Source: Candolleomyces eurysporus
Lineage: Eukaryota > Basidiomycota > Agaricomycetes > Agaricales > Psathyrellaceae
Direction: 5' to 3'
Length of the DNA stretch: 64,000 nt
Assembly (NCBI GenBank): GCA_027579435.1
Contig: JANBPK010000926.1
Span: 62,001 to 126,000 of the forward strand
The position numbers and the translations under genes were made by a program. Numbering within the stretch: the first letter of the stretch is position 1; every line of letters begins with the position of its first letter. Positions 1 to 11,960 of the stretch are shown in pieces. The notes under the pieces are model-generated. The model saw only the letters and a program-made list of their open reading frames with translations, was not told the DNA's origin and did not search any database.

Positions 1-485
1 CAGACCGGATCAGTAACGAGGTGAATCAATAGCGGCCAACTTTATGCCCCCGTTCAAGGTACGCGTTCACCCCTCCACAACTATATCTGTTTTTACGGGG
101 CAGTGGATACATCATCGATAGCTCGGTATACAGCGATACACGATACACGTGCAAGAGTGCGTCCGTTTCACAGGATCAATTGTCCGGTGCTCAGCATCTC
201 TACCTTCCCCAAGTTATCCTTGCAACGAGTTCGCATAGCATTCCATAGTCACTGCCATACCGAGACAACATTCCAACGCCCTTCCAAATAGATGGATGGG
301 ATATGTAAGATAGGAGAGGTGGCGGAGCCAGGTTCCAACCAAGAACGAAAGGTTTCCGAGCTATGGCGTGACAGTCTGTGGCGTCGAGTCACAAAACGAG
401 GCACCACACGTTTTCTCTCCGTGATTATAATCTCCTCTAGCTCTTCATTCCTAGGGACTCGAAGAGAAAGGATATACTGCTCGTC

Positions 486-1410
486 ATGTCCATGCGGCCC
501 TCAGCGTCGGCACCATTCGCATCACTAAACCACCAGGCGACGCCGATAGGTCAAGGCCACCAGCCACAACACAACAGCAAAATTTTTTCACGCCTGAGCA
601 GCCTAGGATGAGAAATCCGTGCTAGCTTCTAGACCACGACCCGTTTGCTTTTCTCGAAGTCACAATTAAGCTCGACCCCAAATCCTGTGGAGGCTGTAGG
701 ATTAGGAACTGGCGCTGGAGTAGGCGGGGCAGAGGAAGAAGGGCCATAGGTACAGCATTAGCTCCTATGGTCGAAGAACCGAGTTCAAGCCTCCACAATT
801 GAGTCCTCTCGCCCCGAGCTCCAAGAAAGACGAATGGGAAGATGACACGAACGATAACGACGACCATTTTAGCTTGCACTAACCCTCTTCCTCACTCAGA
901 CGCCTCCTCCAACTAGCAGTAGTATCACCACCGCCCTAAAAAGCACCTCCACGCTCAACATAGGTATGAATCGGTCTATCTGCAGATGGCCCATAACCCT
1001 AGTTCATGACAGCGATGACGACGACGAACTAAATGCTCCCCCGTCGCTTGTCAAGGCCGATACAAATTCAAAGTCCCTAGCGCCTTTACCGCAGATCCAA
1101 CACCTTCACCCTCGCTAGACAGTTCCCACCTCCACGCCCTAGCCACTCGCCATCCGTGCCTTCTTCAAGCCTGCGCCATGTTGATGGACATGAGGACTTG
1201 TGCCGTGCATTTTTGAGAAGAGAATCCAGAAGTGATAATTTTCGGGTGCGAGGAGGGGGGTGGAAGTGCCCGAGGATTGATTTGCCAATGCGGACGAGGA
1301 AAGTCGGGTACGGTTGGCGGAAACTTCATGGCAGGATTTCTCCCGAGCGAAATTCCAACCGGGGCATGAGGAAGAGCAAGTACAAGGGAAAAGCGATCAG
1401 CGATCACTTT
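486..1410 (+). pseudogene. Decayed copy 1 of the acidic low-complexity gene
   Basis: Nucleotide similarity to the intact gene at 20158-21858 is visible along the whole stretch. It begins at the Met-rich start followed by Pro/Ser/Gln-rich codons (compare 20167 onward) and reaches the Lys/Gly segment near 1380-1410 that corresponds to about 21085-21115. Stop codons and indels interrupt every frame, and the second exon was not recognised. Function is presumed lost. This is the 5'-most of three decayed copies. Confidence 0.75.
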
Positions 1411-1734
1411 TCCTGCTACCCCAAGCGTCTAGGGAGGCTGTGTGCTTGGGTTTCCTGAACTCTCATTCAGAGATGCCGCTATCCCGATCGAATCGCGCAG
1501 TTCCACCTTTTCGCGGAGGAGCTTTAATTGCCGAAGAATGCTTAGTGGGGCATACTCTCAAGCCTGATAGAGACCCGCCATTGTACCGTGCTGAATGTCA
1601 TGCCTAGTTCGCGGGTGATGTGGGCAGACGATGCCTTCACAGAGAAATAATTCAAAGTGTCCCAGGTGCCCTTTTCACGGGTCAGAATGAACCAACCACT
1701 TGACGCTCACTCAGTGCCTCGAATCATCCCCAAC
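1411..1734. other. Unassigned spacer
   Basis: Sits between the decayed acidic-gene copy and the P450 relic. Short overlapping open frames exist, but none shows a recognisable motif or a paralogue in the window. Confidence 0.4.
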
Positions 1735-2420
1735 TGCGATGGCCATGCAGCTGGATCAGATATGGTGAGTGCCTACGCTGAGGCTTGAATCCGATCTTAA
1801 AGAAGTGTTAACTTCGAATATCGGACTGTATCAGCCATCGCGTCTTTCATCCTTGGCCTTGTAGAGCATCCGAAGTCCTGAAAAAAGCTCAGGCACAAGT
1901 CAACTCGGTTGTCAAACCAGGAAATTTGCTTGAATTTGAACATGAATCCTCTACCGTACATAACCCGGACCGCGATCAACTACGGGGCGCTGCAATGGAG
2001 AGAAGATGTCCTTCCTTGCAGCTTCTGGTCTCCACCCGGGTTCGAGCTACTGGTTTTTGCACGGCTAATTTAGCTCCCTCTCATCATTTGTCAACTGGAG
2101 ATGTGTCTTCCAGTAAAGCCAGGTGTGTTTGAATGGAAGATTAACTACACATACATAGGGCGATGCTTCACGACGAGACTGTCTAACCCCGATCCATTCA
2201 CCTTCGACCCGGATCGCTTCACCAACCCATATAACGGCAAATGTAACTTCAAGATCCTTCATTTGCGTGCTGGGAATTCGGCAGGAGAGCCCGTCCAGGC
2301 AGATACGTGGCTTTTTCATCGATTTGGCTGGCTATTGCCTCTCTTGTCGCTGTGTTCGATATCGAGAAGGCGAAAGAGAAAGTCAGGGTTGTAGGAGAGA
2401 ATGGGTTTGAGAGGATGACG
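1735..2420 (+). pseudogene. Cytochrome P450 relic (C-terminal half)
   Basis: Three separated pieces in shifting frames look like the distal half of a fungal P450. An I-helix-like AAGSDMVSAYA lies near 1745-1785. A segment reading EVLKKAQAQVNSVVKPGN at about 1869-1925 corresponds to the K-helix approach. DPFTFDPDRFTNP at about 2192-2230 is the familiar PERF-region pattern. A post-heme helix-like stretch, SIWLAIASLVAVFDIEKAKE, is readable around 2320-2380 in another frame. The Cys-containing heme loop is missing or unreadable and stop codons separate the pieces, so this is a dead fragment. The P450 assignment is motif-based. Confidence 0.65.
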
Positions 2421-3185
2421 GCTGGGCTGACGCATAAATACGTTCCTTCCCTCTCTCTCTCTACGTAAATCTCTCTCTATTTCTGTCGTGACTTTTCGAG
2501 TTCCAATTCATGATGTCGGTGAATCTCCGCGTTTCACACTTCTTACCCTGTTCTCTGCTACGTGAGAACGCGAACTTCCACATAGTTCCTGCGACTTTCC
2601 TACTTTCTATGTAAACTGAAATCACCAGTACAATCACCCTTCTTCCTTCGTGATCTACTTTTGCCAGATGCGGGGTCGAGTTTGGAAATTTCCGTGATAA
2701 ACGATTCAATAGGAATGCGCTTCCAAATTGGTAGAGGAATGAGAAGGCTCAGACTTGGATCCGCCGCCCATGGAGTTACGGGAAGATTGACTTTCTCCCC
2801 TATTCAGTGATTCTATTATTGTCACCTAGTAGAATACGGTACTTCAGACGGCTTCGCAGGACTTGACATCTATGGCAGAGCATTGACCGTTGCTTCTTTG
2901 TCCGCTTCCCCTTACCGGGCCACGCAGATCACGGCGAAGGCGTGTAAAACAGAAGAAATCCAAAGGGGCTACAACAACGATTCGAATAACCTAATGTCCG
3001 ACACCTAATCTGGAGCAGATTCTGAGTCTTCTCCACTTGATGGGCAGGACATCACGGTGAAGTTCTTGGTTTCTCCGACCTCGCCTTTCGACAATGTTCC
3101 TCAAGACGACCCAAAGCGCTATCAGACAGAAATTCGACTTCACTAGAAACCTCAGATGATCCCAATAGGCGCCTTGGGTCTCTCT
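2421..3185. other. Unassigned intergenic stretch
   Basis: No gene recognised. A CT-rich tract lies near 2445-2480. Confidence 0.4.
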
Positions 3186-3405
3186 TTCATCACGCTCTCG
3201 CTGGATGCACTTTCATTACGCCTTCAATGCATAGCCACCTGAGCTCTTGCTCTCGGGCGCTTTCATCACACCTTCGTGAATATTACCTGCTAAGCCCAAG
3301 CTTGGGACACCTTCATCGTATAGCCAACTGAACCCTGTCTCTCGAACACATTTTCATCACACTTTCTTTGAATAGCTACCTGAGCCCAGGCTCCCAGATA
3401 AGTTA
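3186..3405. repeat. Degenerate minisatellite, about 50-bp period
   Basis: A phrase of the form TTTCATCACACCTTC, then TGAATAGCTACCTGAGCCC, then GCTCTCGGACAC recurs at about 3211, 3261, 3311 and 3354, with a partial unit at 3186. Units differ at many positions, so the array is old. No coding role is apparent. Confidence 0.6.
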
Positions 3406-4179
3406 TCTGGTACTACGTCGTGCTATAGCTAATCTGCGTGTTTACTTGCATTTCACAGAGGGTAAAGGCACGAGGTGTGAAGGATCATTCATGATGCCCA
3501 GCGCTTAGCCTTGACAGTGTTTCCGATTCCTGACCGTATACACTGCATGGTACGCTATCATATATCACGCGCGGAGAGACATGGCTCCCGTATTCCCCCA
3601 GAATTGTACTAATCTGTACCGCCTGCGGATACAATAAGCACAAAAACTGCTGTAGTAACTGTCCATGGCGCTTAATTGGGGGCATTGGGTGGAGATGGCG
3701 ATGTGTCCCGGGCTCAAGATCAAGGGCGTTGGAATCGTCGTTCTTTCTTCTGACAAAACGAGATGCCAGATCTATTATCTTGAAGGCTCAGTTGTGGCAG
3801 GCATTCCTTGAAAGTGGGGTAGACTGCGATGCACGGCACTAGTTTATGAGCTCATGACCTTGTGCTATTTTTAGCGTTGTCGTGTAACCTCATCTGTAAC
3901 GCGCCTGGCGAACCAGTACTCTTTACCGGGTGCCAAGGAAGTGGGATGAATTTGGAAAGGATTAACTTGGACCTATGGCGACCCTCATGTAACTCTTGAA
4001 GAGCCAGTATAGAAAATAGGAGCCGAAGCGTGCCATTTCCATTGTCAGAAGATTCGAGAGCTTCAATCGGGATGATTATTGAAAGAGAAGAAATGTTGTC
4101 GTCTGGGCAAGGTTGGAGAGAGATGGTCGTCGAAGCACCACCCCACTGTTGTGTCAACAGGCCGGTTGGACGACAGATG
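3406..4179. other. Unassigned intergenic stretch
   Basis: Several short open frames lie on both strands. None shows a domain, a plausible intron pattern or a paralogue in the window. Confidence 0.35.
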
Positions 4180-4290
4180 AAGTCCCGAAATACAGGGATG
4201 AATATGAGTGTAGTGGGGTAAACTGGGGGCATAACTCGTAGAGCATGGTCCACAAGGCCAAGTCGGTCCCATGAGACTGCCTCGTTTTGC
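4180..4290. repeat. Conserved distal upstream block of dsRBM-like gene 1
   Basis: A segment containing GAAATACAGGGATGAATATG, then a phrase near GTAGAGCATGGTCCACAAGG, recurs at 7435-7545 and, inverted, at about 31750-31875. In all three places it lies outside a minisatellite that precedes a dsRBM-like gene. It was therefore duplicated with the gene; a regulatory role is inference. Confidence 0.55.
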
Positions 4291-4329
4291 TAAGGAAGGG
4301 GCGGAAACTTCATGATTGCATAAGGAATC

Positions 4330-4680
4330 GACAACGTTGATTTCCTCCTTTATTAGGAGTGACAGATAGGATTTGGAAGCCTCGTAAGGAATCGTTAAGA
4401 CGAGTATGTTTCACATCATCAGGAGTGATCCAGGCAGACAGGATACGGTGGCCTCGTGAGGGTTTGTCAAGCAATTATCCCCTTTTTCATCAGGAATGAT
4501 GCAGACAGACAGGATTGAATCGTCAACGGTCAAGGCGGTTATCCCCTTCCTCGCTAGGAATGATCCAGGTAGACCGGATTTGGTGGCCTTGTGAGGAATC
4601 GTCAAAGACAGTTGTACCTTCCTTACCAAGAATGAATGATTTAGACACCTCCCGGAGAATCCGCAAGACCGCTATCTCCT
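4330..4680. repeat. Minisatellite of about 72-bp units upstream of dsRBM-like gene 1
   Basis: Roughly four degenerate units carry CAGACAGGATTTGGTGGCC, GTGAGGAATCGTCAA and GGTTATCCCCTTCCT-like phrases. The array lies about 0.65-1.0 kb before the start codon at 5324. Related arrays occur at 7600-7900 and, inverted, at 31382-31645. Confidence 0.65.
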
Positions 4681-5149
4681 TTCACAAGGGCAACCTCCGG
4701 GAAGCGCCCAGACCACAGGTGACGAGACATTTTCAGTGCTCGCACAAAATCCGTGCTATGCTCAAGTATCAAAGAGAGCCGTAGAAATTTGTTCATTATC
4801 TTCTCCGGAACGAGGTACTTTGAGCGCTTTTCCTACAATTGGTAATTAGGCGTGAAATATGAAAGCAACGTGCAAGAATCGAGGAAAGGCGAAGACGACA
4901 TAAAGAGCACGTATCTGAACGGCAAGAATGAAGGCCCAGAGGAAAAGTGAGATCAGGGTACGAACACGGAATATACACTGCCAGTCGTTGGGGAAGGAAC
5001 TGTCTCCGTAACATGCGGCAACAGTCAAGATTTAGCAGCCTCTTGAGGAGTCAAAGCTGTTGTCTTCCTTAACGATTGAGGCCCCTAGAGGAGTTGTCTC
5101 GACAATACTTCAGTATGGGGAAAGATCACACGCAATCGAGCTCGAACCT

Positions 5150-5165
5150 GAGTTCGGTGCCAATA
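5150..5165 (+). promoter_or_regulatory. Conserved CCAAT-containing motif before gene 1
   Basis: GTTCGGTGCCAATA lies about 165 bp before the ATG. Near-identical motifs sit at about 8021-8034 (before 8197) and, inverted, at 31151-31165 (before 30972). A CCAAT box is a plausible reading. It is absent before the copies at 14006 and 19459. Confidence 0.45.
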
Positions 5166-5269
5166 TGTCCACTTAACGCCAGGGTAATAGGGTGCTTGTT
5201 CCAAGAGATATCCTCCTGTCAACATACCGTTTTGCTTCTCAAATAATGGTATCAACATGCGGTCTCTGG

Positions 5270-5277
5270 TATAAAAG
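5270..5277 (+). promoter_or_regulatory. TATA box of dsRBM-like gene 1
   Basis: TATAAAAG lies 54 bp before the ATG. It is followed by a GGAGGCAGGTTGAGTCTTGC leader that is conserved in the other copies. Confidence 0.65.
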
Positions 5278-5323
5278 TTAGGAGGCAGGTTGAGTCTTGC
5301 TGCAGAGCACCGCCAAAGGCATC

Positions 5324-5697
5324 ATGTCAAACGGTCAGAATCTAGCCTTCATCAGTCACCCTCTCCTCAACACTCACTGTGAGCTACAGGGTCATGTGCA
5401 ATGTTTAACAATGCTACGCAGCGAGTCTACGGAGGCTTCGTCTCCCCTGTTGTTTACGTTTGGGAGACGAACGACCCACTCAATTCTTGGTACGCTGAGG
5501 CACGACGTAAGTATTAACTGCGGGCCATGTTATTCCTGGTGTGCTGATTTTTTACAGTTATCAGTGGCAACAGCGTTGTAAGGAGGTTTAACCAAGCATC
5601 GGCCCCTAAAAGGCAGACAGCGAAGGACCTCGCTGCGAGCAGTGCATACCAATGGCTCCGCACTCAGTTCCCAGATATCAACCTGACTAACGCCTAA
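5324..5697 (+). CDS. Small dsRNA-binding-motif-like protein, copy 1
   Basis: Three exons (5324-5333, 5390-5506, 5558-5697) encode 88 residues. The first exon is only 10 nt and supplies Met-Ser-Asn plus one base. The central exon carries the family signature VWETNDPLNSWYAEAR at about residues 28-43. The last exon has KRQTAKDLAASSAYQWL at about residues 60-76. That segment resembles the C-terminal KKxAKxxAAxxAL helix of dsRNA-binding domains, and the order helix, strand-rich middle, helix also fits. The family assignment is by pattern only. Exon and intron boundaries were fixed by aligning five copies: introns of 56 and 51 bp, central exon always 117 nt. No signal peptide or other domain is present. 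RNA binding is inferred. Confidence 0.82.
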
Positions 5698-7434
5698 AGA
5701 GGTTCTCCGTTCTCCGAGAGACATGGTCACAGATTTGCAGCGTGGTGTCCAGATGTGTCTTATGTTGAGCGTAGAATCATATTTTCTGTGGGAAAGCGAC
5801 CCGGTACTCGATAATAGTAGGCAGCTGATAACGAGGTGAAATAAGCGCTGGGGTGACATAGACGGGATCTGTGATTAATTCCTTCTGTACCGGATGCATA
5901 ATCAAGGTCAACCCGATGAAATAAGGCACAAGTTCGGAAGAAGTGCATGCAGCCAGAATCAAGATAGTCTAGACATAGTTCGGCCCAGATATGGCTGAGC
6001 TGTACATGTATGAAATGAACGTAAAGGCCAAGGAAATCTGAACCCACCGGGTTGCCGAGTCTTGCCGAGTACTCAAGGGATCCAAAAACGCCGACCGGCG
6101 TTCCTCTCTGCAACCGGGCCACCTCTCCCGGATCTGTCATTTTTGTTCTTTTCCCTACTCCGCCATCACACTCGGTGCCGCCGTCCCTTTGGATTTTGCA
6201 GGCAAACCGCTCCTCCTCTGCCCCGGCTTCTGCCGTTCTTCGGCATGCTCCTCGGTCTTGCGTGCCGTTTATGGACTTCCATTCCTCTCCCTCCTGCGCT
6301 TTCCGTTCAGTTTGTACGGTTACCGTATTATTTAATTCATTTTTGGCTCATCGACATGTTCTTCAGCACACAATACACGTATCGCTCGCTTTTGAGTTCC
6401 ATCCCCATCCCTTGGCAAGGGGTTTCACCCTCCCGCTGGAGCATCATCTACGCTGTTGACAGTGGCGAGACTGGCGAAGCGCTGATGGATCGTAATGGGA
6501 TAACAACAAAACGAAGTCGAATGGCATGCACAGCGCCAGCAACGCGTAATACACCTTTTAGTCGCTTTTCCTTCCAAAGTTAACGCGTAATGCTCCGCTC
6601 GTTACTTGAATCGTGACGCATAACGGGCGTGGCGATCGGAATGTTCCAGTATATGGCGAGAAAAATTGTATTGCACTGCACGGGATATGACGAGAAATCG
6701 AGGGTGCATTTTCACTCCTGAGAAGAATGAAGGAGCCGACTGGTGTTCCTATTATGGACCTGAATATCAAGTTCACGAAGTGTAACATAACTTCCTGGGG
6801 GGTCCCCATCAGCTAAAGGTCGACAGTCCGACTAGAAGGTAGACCTTGGGAATCTACTCGATGGGTACCATTCGGCCGATTCACCATTCCACTCGCTTCC
6901 ATTCATCGATTACGATCTCCCAACCTAGATCCGTCGGCTTTCCTCCCTGTATGACCCACAGCAACATGTTCACCATACCTTGGCCGCTGAATCCGCTGGT
7001 GGGCCAATGGATTGGAATGAAGACTCCTGCCTGAGCAAGGACGCAAGGCTATCTGCTTTACATCATGCCACGGATTGGATTCTAGCTCAGTAGGAACTGC
7101 GGTAAAGAAGCTGGATGCGCTGAATTTGCTGGAAATCGCTACTTTGAAATCTGTTTCCTACCAGGCAACATGTATAAAATGTGGAGATCCTTCCGGTTTG
7201 AGCTGACATTTGGAACATGAGAGCGAAAGCAGGGCTCGAGGCTAATCGAGGTGGACATGATGCGCTAAGCGTGACATCTTTCATGTCGGCCGCGCATTCC
7301 AGCGCTTAACAACGGGTGATTTAGTCACCGCCGCGCCTCCATCGCGGTCTCCGACATCGGGAATCTAACCAAGGATGGAGAGGTAGCTGTGGATCAAGTA
7401 GAGCAGCACCGCCCTACTGCTACGTCAATTTATT
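5698..7434. other. Spacer between dsRBM-like genes 1 and 2
   Basis: The first 350 bp resemble the sequence after gene 2 (for example the phrase ATGAACGTAAAGGCCAAGGA near 6014, compare about 8848). An imperfect hairpin, AACGCCGACCGGCGTT, lies near 6087. The decayed acidic gene found in the other units is absent here. No further gene recognised. Confidence 0.45.
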
Positions 7435-7545
7435 GGAAAGGTCAAAATACAGGAATGAATATGAATGTGAAGCGATAAATTCGGGTCCTAACCTCACAGG
7501 GCCAAGTCAATCCCACGAGATACCCTCATTTCTAATAAGATACCA
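7435..7545. repeat. Conserved distal upstream block of dsRBM-like gene 2
   Basis: Direct counterpart of 4180-4290; shares the AATACAGGAATGAATATGA phrase and the GGGCCAAGTCAATCCCA phrase. Confidence 0.55.
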
Positions 7546-7589
7546 TACCCGGACGGCGGTCACGTAAAGGGCGTAAATTTGTGGCGACG

Positions 7590-7900
7590 TGAGGAATTAT
7601 TATTTTTATCATTGGGATTACAGACGGGATTCGGCAGCCTCGCAAGGAATTATCCAGAGAGACAGGATTTGGTGACTTCATAAGGATTCATTAGGGCGGA
7701 TTTAACCTTCCCAAGAGTTTTCCATGGAGGCAGGATTTGGAGCTATTATGAAGATTTTTCAAGACGGTTATCCCGCTCCTTGTCGGGAATAATCTAGATG
7801 GATAGACAGAATTTGGCGCCCTTATGAGAATTCGTCAAGCTGGTTGGCCCGTTCTTTATCAGGGACGATTTAGTAGAATTCCCTCCTGGAGAACCGTCAA
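7590..7900. repeat. Minisatellite of about 72-bp units upstream of dsRBM-like gene 2
   Basis: About four degenerate units share GACAGGATTTGG, TCGTCAAG and GGTTATCCCGCTCCTTGTC-like phrases with the array at 4330-4680. It ends about 300 bp before the start codon at 8197. Confidence 0.65.
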
Positions 7901-8143
7901 AATGTAATCTAAGAGCAACAGACAGCAGACAGATTGTGCGATCTTCCGAGGAATCGATAAATCATATAGATTTCATCGTGCCACATTCCCTAACGAGGGA
8001 TGAGTATATTACAGATCTGAGCTCGGTGCCAATAAGCTCCTGCGGAAGGAGTAACAAGCGAGGATGGCTTATTACAAGGCGAAATATCTCGGTCAATTCT
8101 CCGCGATCGGTCTCGAAAAAGGCTACCAGTATGCAGTCTCCAA

Positions 8144-8151
8144 TATAAAAG
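8144..8151 (+). promoter_or_regulatory. TATA box of dsRBM-like gene 2
   Basis: TATAAAAG, 53 bp before the ATG at 8197, at the same spacing as in copies 1, 3, 4 and 5. Confidence 0.65.
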
Positions 8152-8196
8152 AGGGCTGCAGTACTGGTCGTGCTGCAGAGATAGTCGAAGAGTACC

Positions 8197-8585
8197 ATGT
8201 CTGACGGTCAGTATTTGGCCCTCATCCTCCACTCTTTCCCTGAACGCTCATCGAGCAACTTCAAATCACAGGCTCGTGTGCAAAGTTCAACAATGCTACA
8301 CAACGAGTTTACGGAGACGTTGTTTCCTCCATCGTTTACGTCTGGGAGACGAACGACCCACTCAATCCTTGGTACGCAGAAGCTCGAAGTCAGTACCAGT
8401 CCGTGAACGTCCTTCCCATTTGCTAAAGTCAATTTTTTACAGTTGTTAGCGACAACGACGTCGTAATCAGGAGGTTTCCCCAGGCTTCGGCACCTAGGAG
8501 ACAGACGGCGAAGGACCTCGCTGCGAGTGCTGCATACCAGTGGCTCCGAACTCAGTATCCGAATATCAACCTAACTAACGTTTGA
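8197..8585 (+). CDS. Small dsRNA-binding-motif-like protein, copy 2
   Basis: Exons 8197-8206, 8272-8388 and 8443-8585 encode 89 residues, with introns of 65 and 54 bp. This copy is closest to the family consensus. It starts MSDGSCAKFNNATQRVYG, then has a hydrophobic strand VVSSIVYVWE, the invariant core NDPLNPWYAEAR, a strand pair IVSDNDVVIRRF, and the basic Ala-rich helix RRQTAKDLAASAAYQWL. It ends in INLTNV. The alternating pattern is what one expects of an alpha-beta-beta-beta-alpha dsRBM. Upstream lies the same CCAAT, TATA and minisatellite arrangement as copy 1. No catalytic domain is attached, so the product would be a free-standing dsRBM microprotein. Confidence 0.85.
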
Positions 8586-9454
8586 AGGGGCTCGATGTAC
8601 CCCGAGCTATTATCACAGAGTTGCAGCGTGTATGTCTAGATATGCCGTATGTTGAGCGAAGAATCAGTTTTTTCTGTGAAAGCCACGTGGTGACGCTCGC
8701 GTGGGCCGCTTATTACGACGTCAAATAGCGGTGAGATGATCGGTGCCTTTATCGATGGGTTCCTTCAGTTATGTTTCAATAGAACAAAGCCGAATAAGCA
8801 TATGTTCACGGGCTCACAGTAGTCCAGATATCCCTGTACGTGGGAAGTGAACGTAAAGTCCAAGGAACCCTAAATTCGAACCCTCAAATGCGACAGGGTT
8901 CACCTTCGGAAAAACGATCCAAAACGTGGTCGCTTGGCCTGGAATTAACCCAGCGCATCATCTCGCCATCGAGGATCAATTACCCTACCTCGCTACAGGT
9001 CATGCATCATGGGTGGCGAAGAGAGGTGTGCGCCTTGGTACCTTGCAGATGCTCTCTTTCCCAATCCTCCACCATTACTCATGCAGTTTGCGGCATTTCG
9101 AATGCTATGTACAGGAAGCTAAGATAACGAGTATGTGTCGCTCTGAGGATACCCTCAAAGAGGGCCACCAGAACCAAGCTGCCGTTGCTGGCAACAGCCT
9201 CCGAAAGCTTTGCCTTCAGACATGTCTAAGAACGGTTTTGCGCTGAGGTCCTTCGGACTCGTTTGAAATCACTTTTCAGCTGAGCCCGTATACGTACCGC
9301 CAACTAGGCGACAGGACAGCCGACGCAGGTCGACATCACGCACCGTGGCTAAACAGCACGTGAAACGACGTTGCATTCATCTTGCCAGCAACCATCGTCG
9401 TTTGCTGGTGCTCTATCCTCTCCACTGTCCCTATTATCACAAAGAATTGGAAGA
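8586..9454. other. Spacer after dsRBM-like gene 2
   Basis: Starts with a segment shared with the region after gene 1. Otherwise no supported gene. Confidence 0.4.
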
Positions 9455-10490
9455 GAATGGAAATGGCATTTTCAATGCACATGCAACCCTCACTATCGAC
9501 ACCGTTTGCATCACCGAACCACCAGGCGATGCCGACAGCCCAAGGTCATCGGGAACAGCGACAGCGATATTTTAACGCCTAACCAGAGGACGAGTACTTC
9601 GTTCCAGTTCTCCAGCCAAGACCTGTTTGCTACTCAGACCTCCATTCGAACTCGGCACCAAAGTCTGGAGACCCTAGGATTGTGAGCTAGAGCTGGAGCT
9701 GGAGCAGGGGTACAGGCAGCGGGGCCATAGACAGCGCACTGGCTTATATCACCAAGGAAACGAGCTCAAGCCTCTGACCTCGAGCCCCTTCACTCGGAGC
9801 TACAAGACAAGGGGAAAGATGACATGGACGATGGCGAAGACATTTCCAGTTCACATAATCCCCCAGTCACTCAGATGGGCCTCTTTCCTACATCCCCGAA
9901 CCGCAGCACCGCCGCCACTCCAGGGAGCGCCTCGCGCTCAATATGGGTGTGGCTCGATCTGCCCGCAGGCAGTCGAAGAACCTGGACCGTGGCCGCGATG
10001 ACCACGATCAACCCTCCCCTCGTCCAGCGCCGCAAAGCACAATACGAATCCATGGGTACTGGTACCCTACGTTCAGAATCCAACACCTTGTGGCACGTAA
10101 TGTTGATGTGGATGAAAATTCGTGTTGCGCATTTTTGAGAGGGGCTTAGGAGGAGGTATATCGCGACGGTGACGAAGGCTAGGGAGTCTGAATGAAGAGG
10201 TACCCCGCTAACCCTCTTCTATTGTATTATGATTCTGATTGAGCTTGATCACAGAAAACATGAACTGCAAACTAGAACACGCCCACCGCGTCTACTGCGC
10301 ACACGAAAACGGAAGCTCGATTGACCCGGACATCGAGGACGCTAATCAATGGTAGGAGGAGCTCCGAGTCGAACCTCCTCTCTCCCGCCATCTGCTCCTC
10401 CAATCTTACTCTACTACTTTCCTCCCCTCCTCTACCTCTTTTCCTCGTACTCCTCGTCGGAACTTTATCTATCGTATCATGCTTCAACTA
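9455..10490 (+). pseudogene. Decayed copy 2 of the acidic low-complexity gene
   Basis: Aligns by eye with both exons of the intact gene at 20158-21858. The start region (about 9462-9500) has the same Met-His-Met-Gln-Pro codons. The block near 10010-10060 matches the Pro-Leu-Val-Gln-Arg-Arg segment, and about 10260-10350 matches the start of exon 2. Stops and frameshifts are frequent (for example a TAA near 9573), so no long product is possible. Confidence 0.75.
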
Positions 10491-11239
10491 GGAGTTCTCG
10501 GAATGCTTAATTTGCATTTTTGTGATCTGTAACACGGACTCACCGAAGAGTACGTCGGTCGTCGAATTTCCGTGATACAGTTTTGTTCGAAGCGGGATTT
10601 TTGACCTTTCCGTCTTCGACCTTCCCGTCTGATACAAACTTTCACGAGCCGAATTTGAATTGCCTAAAACTAATCTTCGCAACTTTGAGAAGGCTGATCA
10701 GTACGTGGGGACCCTGTCCTTCCGTCGGCATCTTCATTGTCCTGAAAACCTCGGGACCTGCTGCTCCCGCTTGCTTCAGATTATTCGCTTGAGTATCTTC
10801 CGTGGATTCTTTTCAAAGTCGCGTAGTGTAGCGGGAGATCGTACGAAGGATAATCGACAGAGGGTTAGAGCGTTGGACATAAGCGGGAGTGTTTGCACAT
10901 CAGAATGTCGCGCGAGGCGGCTCACCGCTTGGTGAGCCTCACGCTCACATCTTGCACTTAGTAGTCTACGACTCCTATAGATCGGGTCTTGTGCTACGTG
11001 CTTGCGAGCCGCTTAAGCTGAGAGCTCTCAGTAATGTGGAGTACCCGTTACACGTAGTACTCGGTATGCCATTTTCGAAATCTTGCAGCCATAGCACTCG
11101 AGTGCGCTAACAAACCTTCTGGGCCGTCTTCATCACTTAATCCAGAGATGATCCTTAGACGCTGCCGTGCTAGGAGATAGTGGCACGTAGGCGATAGTAG
11201 GCCATTGAAGTCCAGGGGGTTGAAAGGTCTGGCCAGTCC
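10491..11239. other. Unassigned spacer
   Basis: Partly similar to the stretch after decayed copy 3 (16390-16930). No gene recognised. Confidence 0.4.
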
Positions 11240-11960
11240 GAGTCGCCTTTATGTACATGCCTATCCAGATCCTAACTTATTATGCACCGCGATGTGTCTA
11301 CAAGGCTGGCAGGAGTAGAATATGCAACCGTAAGGGATGTAGTAGAAGCAGAGTCTGCGTACGTTGCCAGAGCTGGGGAGAAGCCACAACAGCCGGGTTG
11401 TTGTATGCCGTGGACAATGAGAGAATCTGAACTGAAGGAGTACCACCAAAGTGTACTTCTTCGCATCCCGCACCCCGAGTCCCTGCAAGTATGCTGGCTT
11501 CTCTGATACAGGGAAGCTGTGCATAACGTTGCTTACCCTGCTCCCGTATCCCAATCTAACGTAGTATTCACGTCAATGCTCTCTGACTCGACCTCTTTTC
11601 ATTCTTGGGGGATCGGGAGGCTAGGGTGGAAGCGCCTCCGAACCTTCTTGGGGAAACAAACTGCATGAATGAGTACCCCAAAAGCATCCCAACATTTATT
11701 TCGACTGGCTTAGATATACTCGGGAAATTGTGTTGGTCTAACCATGAGTGTGGGTCTTCGCACTGCTATTGTGGTTTGTCGAGACTCCAGATCGCGATAC
11801 GTTTGGTCTTGGAGAAACTGGGGATCATCATATTCGAAGGTGCCGCCGCATCTGTCATGTCAAACTCTTCTTGCTGGTATGATCATTTTCTTGCGCCATG
11901 TTGGAAGAATCTAAGGAAATATATTATATCATACTCCATTCGAGTATGGTAGAATCATAA
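11240..11960. repeat. Duplicated non-coding segment C, copy 1
   Basis: Shares long stretches with 16925-18010, for example CAAGGCTGGCAGGAGTAGAA at about 11300 and 16990, and the GGGGAAACAAAC phrase at about 11650 versus 17623. Frames are not conserved between the two copies, so it is probably not coding. It contains one unit of the roughly 98-bp element that is triplicated in copy 2. Confidence 0.65.

Noticed and set aside
3852..4253. 133-aa minus-strand open frame
   Set aside because: Overlaps the duplicated upstream block at 4180-4290, and the frame is not conserved in the copies at 7435 and 31750.
4330..7900. Possible CRISPR-like repeat arrays
   Set aside because: Units are long (about 72 bp), degenerate and contiguous without unique spacers; this is a fungal genome, and minisatellite fits.
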